From assembly GCA_021234155.1 (NCBI GenBank), contig JAJEKV010000014.1:16586872-16650871 (forward strand): 64,000 bases of DNA, written 5' to 3'. Under the pieces are notes generated by a model that searched no databases, was not told the origin of the DNA, and saw only the letters and a program-made list of their open reading frames with translations. The first letter of the stretch is position 1; each line of letters opens with the position of its first letter. The position numbers were made by a program, and so were the translations under genes. This DNA comes from Isoetes taiwanensis (lineage: Eukaryota; Streptophyta; Lycopodiopsida; Isoetales; Isoetaceae). Below, in pieces: positions 60,121-64,000 of this stretch.

Positions 60121-61125
60121 ATGGCGCCATCAAGCTTTGTTAGATGGTACAATGACTCCAATCACATCCGTGAATTCCCTGCTGAGCAAGCCTTTCATGT
60201 CTTTGATCACCTCTTTGATCTTCATGCCACCTTAACTAGAACTCCTTACTACACTGACATCATTTGCCAATATGATCAGCACATTCTACCCTGGGAAGTT
60301 AGCTTGCCACCTAGGGGAGGGAAATGGGTTTCCTTAGACACTCTTACCCAAGCCATAGGTGGGGGATCCAGGGGCAAGAGTAGGCTGTGGGATAGAACCA
60401 GAAACATGCCAGACTACATGACGTGTAAGCATCATAGGCATAGGTATGTCTCAAACCAAGCAGCTTTAGCCTTATTCATGCAGTACAGGGCAGTCAACCA
60501 ACCAGGGGAGCCGTCAATTCAACCTTTGGATTTGGCACCTCTCGACACTCGGGCAGCCCAAATAAGCATCCATGAGATCGAGACTACGGCGTACGAGCGT
60601 TACGGCTCCACATCAGAAGCACCTATGTTGCAGATTGAGCAGGATTACGAAGAGGAGGAGGAAGAGAACCCAAGTTGGGAGATGAGGGAAGCAAGAAGGA
60701 TGGAGAGGCGTCTAGCCCGACAACAGGAAGCACTAAGGCGGGATTTCGAGCCACCAATGGGTATCACGGCCCTCACCCCGGTGATCATCGACGGCGAGGA
60801 GTATATATTCGCCACCGATATCCTCAATCTTCCCTATTGTCGAGAGGAGGGTCTCAGGATCGATGAGCTCCTAAGCCTTATGGCACAAGAGCAGGGTAGT
60901 GACTTCATCGACTACTCCTACCAAGAGATTCCACGGGAGGTAGCCGAGCAACACTCCTATGCAGGGGAAACTATGTCGGACATCCAGGCGTATCAACAGA
61001 TTAGGTACATGTTTCAGCAGCAGGAACCCATCATCCCAGAAGAAGAGTTTCAGGAAATCCAAAGCAAGTTGTACAAGCGGGAAGAGGCCCAAGCTCCACC
61101 GACCGGCGCTCGGGAGCATGCGTGA
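60121..61125 (+). CDS. Element 2 ORF2: conserved protein of unknown function
   Basis: 334 residues starting MAPSSFVRWYND at CAATGG. The frame is open further upstream, but this ATG aligns with the element 1 start and lies after the TATA box. It shares with element 1 the RWY start, DLHATLTRTPYY, an acidic EEEEEEN stretch, GITALTPVIIDGEEY and LRIDELL, and the AGE.M/TPDIQAY motif near the C-terminus. The frame is intact. No known domain recognised. Confidence 0.8.
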   Translation: MAPSSFVRWYNDSNHIREFPAEQAFHVFDHLFDLHATLTRTPYYTDIICQYDQHILPWEVSLPPRGGKWVSLDTLTQAIGGGSRGKSRLWDRTRNMPDYMTCKHHRHRYVSNQAALALFMQYRAVNQPGEPSIQPLDLAPLDTRAAQISIHEIETTAYERYGSTSEAPMLQIEQDYEEEEEENPSWEMREARRMERRLARQQEALRRDFEPPMGITALTPVIIDGEEYIFATDILNLPYCREEGLRIDELLSLMAQEQGSDFIDYSYQEIPREVAEQHSYAGETMSDIQAYQQIRYMFQQQEPIIPEEEFQEIQSKLYKREEAQAPPTGAREHA

Positions 61126-61262
61126 ATCATCTAGCAAAGATCAATTTGGAGAACGCAACAACTATGTGGAGAGACCACTTAAGATCTTATCGCAATAGAT
61201 GTGTTCAGGCGAGGCGGCTCAAAGGAAGAGTACGGGAGCAACGGGCCGCATTGAGGGGGTAA

Positions 61263-61660
61263 ATCACTTTCGGGTACTATCTTCCGGCCCTTAGCCAAGG
61301 ACAGATGATAGTCTTCCACAAGGAGTTCAGCCCAAGGGGTGAGGAATCCGTGGCGCTCCTTATAGCACTCTCAGGCTTTGGACACCACGCCAGGATAGAA
61401 TTCGGGATGGACCATGTGATTCTCTTCAAGAGATCTCAGAGGCCCGTGCCCTCGACTTCGCAAGGGGCCACCTCGGGGATGCGACTTGTCGGGTGGTGGC
61501 GGCAAGCGGCGGCAGAACTCCCAAGCACCACAGGTGGCAAGAGCATTGGAGGGAGGATCGGCGGCCAGAATCCTGCAGAACATGGGCAAGGGCACAACAT
61601 TCAAGAAAATCAAGAACTTCTTCAAGCGACATCGTTGATGGAAGACTTGTTTTGTTAATT
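61263..61660 (+). pseudogene. Element 2 ORF3: conserved unknown protein, interrupted
   Basis: FGYYLPALSQGQMIVFHKEF, then SPRGEESVALLIALSGFGHH, matching ORF3 of element 1. A stop at 61260 precedes the core and a frame change near 61440 is needed to continue (ARALDFARGHLG against ALDIFDFAV). The end segment reads KGTTFKKIKNFFKRH in the shifted frame, like QVKKFLEDN of element 1. As in element 1 the core is in the -1 frame relative to ORF2. Confidence 0.6.
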
Positions 61661-61859
61661 AAAGTATATTGTAACTCTCTTTTTACTATTATCATGTAAT
61701 TCATGAAATGTATTTCTAAATACTAATGGATGTATTACCATGATCTTGACTTGTAAGTGGAATTTTCACATGATTTCTTTTGTATCTAACAACAATTCAA
61801 TTTTGAGCAAGAACAATTAGTGTGTAACTTAAATAACAAGCATTGATGATTAATCCTTG

Positions 61860-63170
61860 CAGCAAGGAACACAGGCTCAGGTTCTCAAGGCCGACATCAC
61901 CAATGGGTACCCAGGAACCTATTTGGACGTGATCAGGATGACAACAACGACGAAATGACGCCGGAAGCAATCAACGCAAGGCTCGTCCAGATGAGGAACC
62001 AGATGCATCAGCTGATCCACTGGGCCACCCCATTGATGAATGCCCAAGAATATGCACCTGCTCCACCACCACCTCCACCGCTACCTCAAGAACGACGAGG
62101 AAGGTCCACAGCAGGAGGGGCAGGACAATCAAGGGAATGTCAGAGACAGGAAGAGGAAAAGGAGAAACAGAAGGAGTCCAACACCACCTAGCTCCAGCTC
62201 ATCAGACACTTCAGACAGTCATGACAGTTCTAGCTCAGAAAGTGAGTCCGACACTCCACAGGTAAGAGCCAGGGCAAGGAAGGAAGATGATTATCAAAAG
62301 AAAGTTGACAAAGGCTATGAGCAATGTGTGGAAGACTAGGAAGTTGGGTCGCCCCCTCGTGGAAGGACAGATCGTGTATGGAGGCGTAAGCCCGGCTTGA
62401 CGAGATGGAAGAGTTCGGCAACTCTTATGGCATGAAGGATAAGGATATAGGGAAGGTTGCTACAGCAAACTTGATAGGGGCAGCTAGAATCTGGTGGAAA
62501 GGCTATGCGAAGTCCAACAAGCTCAAAAGGAACAGTTGCAGATTCAAGACCTTCAGCAAGGCTTTTCGAAGACATTATGTGCCTAGGTCACATACTAGCA
62601 AAGTGCAGATCCAGCCAGATTCTATAGATTGAACCAGGGTACATTGTCAGTTGCAAAGTATACAGAGGAATTTATGCGACTTAGACTCCATGTTCCTGGA
62701 GTGTCGGAAAGGCAAGCGGTCGAAACTTACATTGAGGGATTGAACAGCAATATCAAAAGGCTAGTCCGAGCAATCAACCCTAAGTCGGGGTACGAGGATA
62801 AAGCTATAAGTTTGGAAGAAGCTCCCGCAACGCCGTGTGAGAGACAATCGGCCTTCAAAGGAAAGTCAACGGATGTTACTCAAGGGCAACAACAGAGTAA
62901 GCAATCAAAGAACTATGCCATCAGGAGGCCAGCAGCATGGAAGAGCTCAGGGTAAGAACTTTGGGGACCGTAAGCCGCAGAATGCATCAGGGGGCAGCAT
63001 GTTAAAGCGTATTCTAGATAGCCTGACGAAAGAGAGGAGACAGGAATGTATTGAGAAGAAGCTTTGTTTCGTGTGCTTCCGGCCAGGGCATCAACCCATG
63101 ATTGCCCATTCGTCATGCAGCAGCCTTGGCAGAGCTTATGGATTGGGATTCACCAACAAAAGCGGATGAA
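61860..63170 (+). pseudogene. Element 2 gag, frameshifted
   Basis: N-terminal part: MRNQMHQLIHWATPLMNAQE and a Pro-rich tract (61955-62110), then a basic and Ser/Asp-rich stretch (62100-62270) in another frame. Capsid: YGMKDKDIGKVATANLIGAA, then RIWWKGYAK, FSKAFRRHYVP, KYTEEFMRLRLHVPG and YIEGLNSNIKRLVRAI. Zinc knuckle CFVCFRPGHQP at about 63067, with the remaining HDC in a neighbouring frame. It needs at least four frame changes. Confidence 0.88.
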
Positions 63171-63173
63171 GAC

Positions 63174-63600
63174 GACGACCAGCATGAGGCCCAGGACTTC
63201 ATAGATGGTGAGTGCCATATCTGTGCAAACATTGAGTCAGATGACATTGAAAGTCAGTCAACAGTCATTGCGGCTGAGGGGATCATAGATAGCAGTCCAT
63301 ATCTAGTATTGATAGATACAGGTAGCTCTCATAACTTTGCCTCTCCTAGGCTAGCTGCCTTAATGAAGAACAAGGTATTGAAGTCTAAGCCAAGGCCAGT
63401 CGCTATGGCAAACGGCGCCATTCGACACAGTAAGGGGAGGAGGATCACATTCGACATAGACCTTAGTGGAAGTAAGTGGCCGATGGGGGCAGAGGTTATG
63501 GAGATTGGAAGGTATGACCTTATAGTAGGAATGGAGTTCCTAAAAAGCGAAAGCCATGATCGATCTACGACCGCGAATGAAGTCGCCATGACAAAGATAG
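63174..63600 (+). CDS. Element 2 aspartic protease (retropepsin) region
   Basis: The frame with stop at 63620 contains YLVLIDTGSSHNFASPRLA; D-T-G is the catalytic motif and GSSHNF is typical of plant Ty3/gypsy proteases. VAMANG and DLIVGMEFLKS (the second conserved protease block) follow. It starts inside the gag zinc-knuckle region and a frame change near 63545-63600 leads into the reverse transcriptase. Confidence 0.88.
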
Positions 63601-63601
63601 G

Positions 63602-64000
63602 GACGGCACCAAATTCATAGTGAGAGGTAAGAAGACAGCTTCTTCTATGCAGTGTATTTCTTTGAAGCAGCTAAGGAAAAGTATAGAAAGAAATAAGGTG
63701 GATTACATTTTGAGATTAGAGGCAATTGAGCCCAATAAGCAGGATGGAAGCGGTAAAAAGGGAAAGCAGTTGCCCAAGCCAGTAGCAAGGCTTATTTCTG
63801 AATTCAAGGATGTATTTCCTGGGATGAAACCGCAGCTACCACCTTATAGGGGTGTGGAGTGTGAGATCACATTGGCACCGGATGCTAAGCCTACCGCCAA
63901 GGCACCATACGAGGATGAGCACCCCGAGTTGATTGAGCTCAAGAAGCAACTCCGTGAATTGCTCGAGCTTGGTTTTATTAGAGCAAGTGTGTCTCCTTTT
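63602..64000 (+). CDS. Element 2 reverse transcriptase N-terminus (runs off the window)
   Basis: Open frame to the last base. It reads DGTKFIVRGKK, then FKDVFPGMKPQLPPYRG, ECEITLAPDAKPTAKAPY and ELIELKKQLRELLELGFIRA, ending SVSPF. This is the standard start of a plant Ty3/gypsy RT, just before the conserved GAPV..V block. The catalytic YVDD lies beyond the window. Confidence 0.93.

Larger units (their letters stand above)
56292..64000 (+). mobile_element. Element 2: Ty3/gypsy retrotransposon carrying the histone H3-like gene; right part outside window
   Basis: Order: LTR (56292-57932), primer site (57934-57945), histone H3-like ORF, ORF2, ORF3, gag, protease, then reverse transcriptase running off the window end. 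The LTR shares landmarks with element 1 but is clearly diverged, as are the proteins. It therefore represents a separate lineage of the same superfamily with the pol that element 1 has lost. Several frameshifts show this copy is no longer active. Confidence 0.93.

Overview
The window looks like nuclear DNA of a land plant with a large, transposon-rich genome. A homosporous fern or another seed-free vascular plant is my guess. Evidence: plant-type initiator-Met primer sites (TGGTATCAGAGC), Ty3/gypsy and L1-type retroelements, a decayed PLS-type PPR gene, starch synthase III exons, an RRP6-like exosome fragment, and GT-AG introns. Species cannot be read from the sequence. Most of the window is transposon and gene debris; only one cellular gene looks intact.

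The main result is a family of Ty3/gypsy LTR retrotransposons with an H3-type histone gene between the primer-binding site and gag. Element 1 (1-8598) sits at the left edge. Element 2 (56292 to beyond the window end) sits at the right edge. Both read LTR - PBS - histone H3-like ORF - ORF2 - ORF3 - gag; element 2 continues into protease and reverse transcriptase. The histone ORF starts with the exact first nine residues of mature H3 (ARTKQTARK). It continues through an acidic/basic linker of roughly 200-300 residues and ends in an H3/CENH3-type histone fold. The elements differ by four silent changes and no amino-acid change over the first ten codons, while the next part of the protein barely aligns. 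Each extra ORF has its own TATA box 90-117 bp upstream of its ATG. Paired hairpins about 200 bp apart lie further upstream in three of the four cases. Element 1 has no pol and is nested in a LINE; element 2 is nested in the integrase gene of an older gypsy element. A reverse-oriented solo LTR of the same superfamily lies at about 14.5-15.9 kb.

Layout: 1-8598 element 1; 8599-10340 LINE 3' part; 10.4-14.5 kb unidentified minus-strand ORFs and small tandem repeats; 14495-15900 solo LTR; 16-21.5 kb nothing recognised; 22.4-27.1 kb exon-like minus-strand segments of an unidentified gene; 30006-35643 a spliced minus-strand gene for a multi-OB-fold protein (shieldin-2/RADX-like, tentative); 36480-40397 a foldback element with tRNA-like Pol III box modules; 40.4-42.5 kb a degenerate TCTAGATTC array; 43.8-50.8 kb remnants of PPR, starch synthase III, receptor kinase and RRP6-like genes with a recurrent hairpin-bearing repeat; 50.8-55.4 kb nothing recognised; 55409-55681 a small TIR element; 55690-56291 integrase fragment; 56292-64000 element 2.

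All identifications come from reading motifs by eye. The histone, LTR, PBS, gag, protease, RT, PPR and starch synthase calls are firm; the OB-fold and RRP6-like names are tentative.
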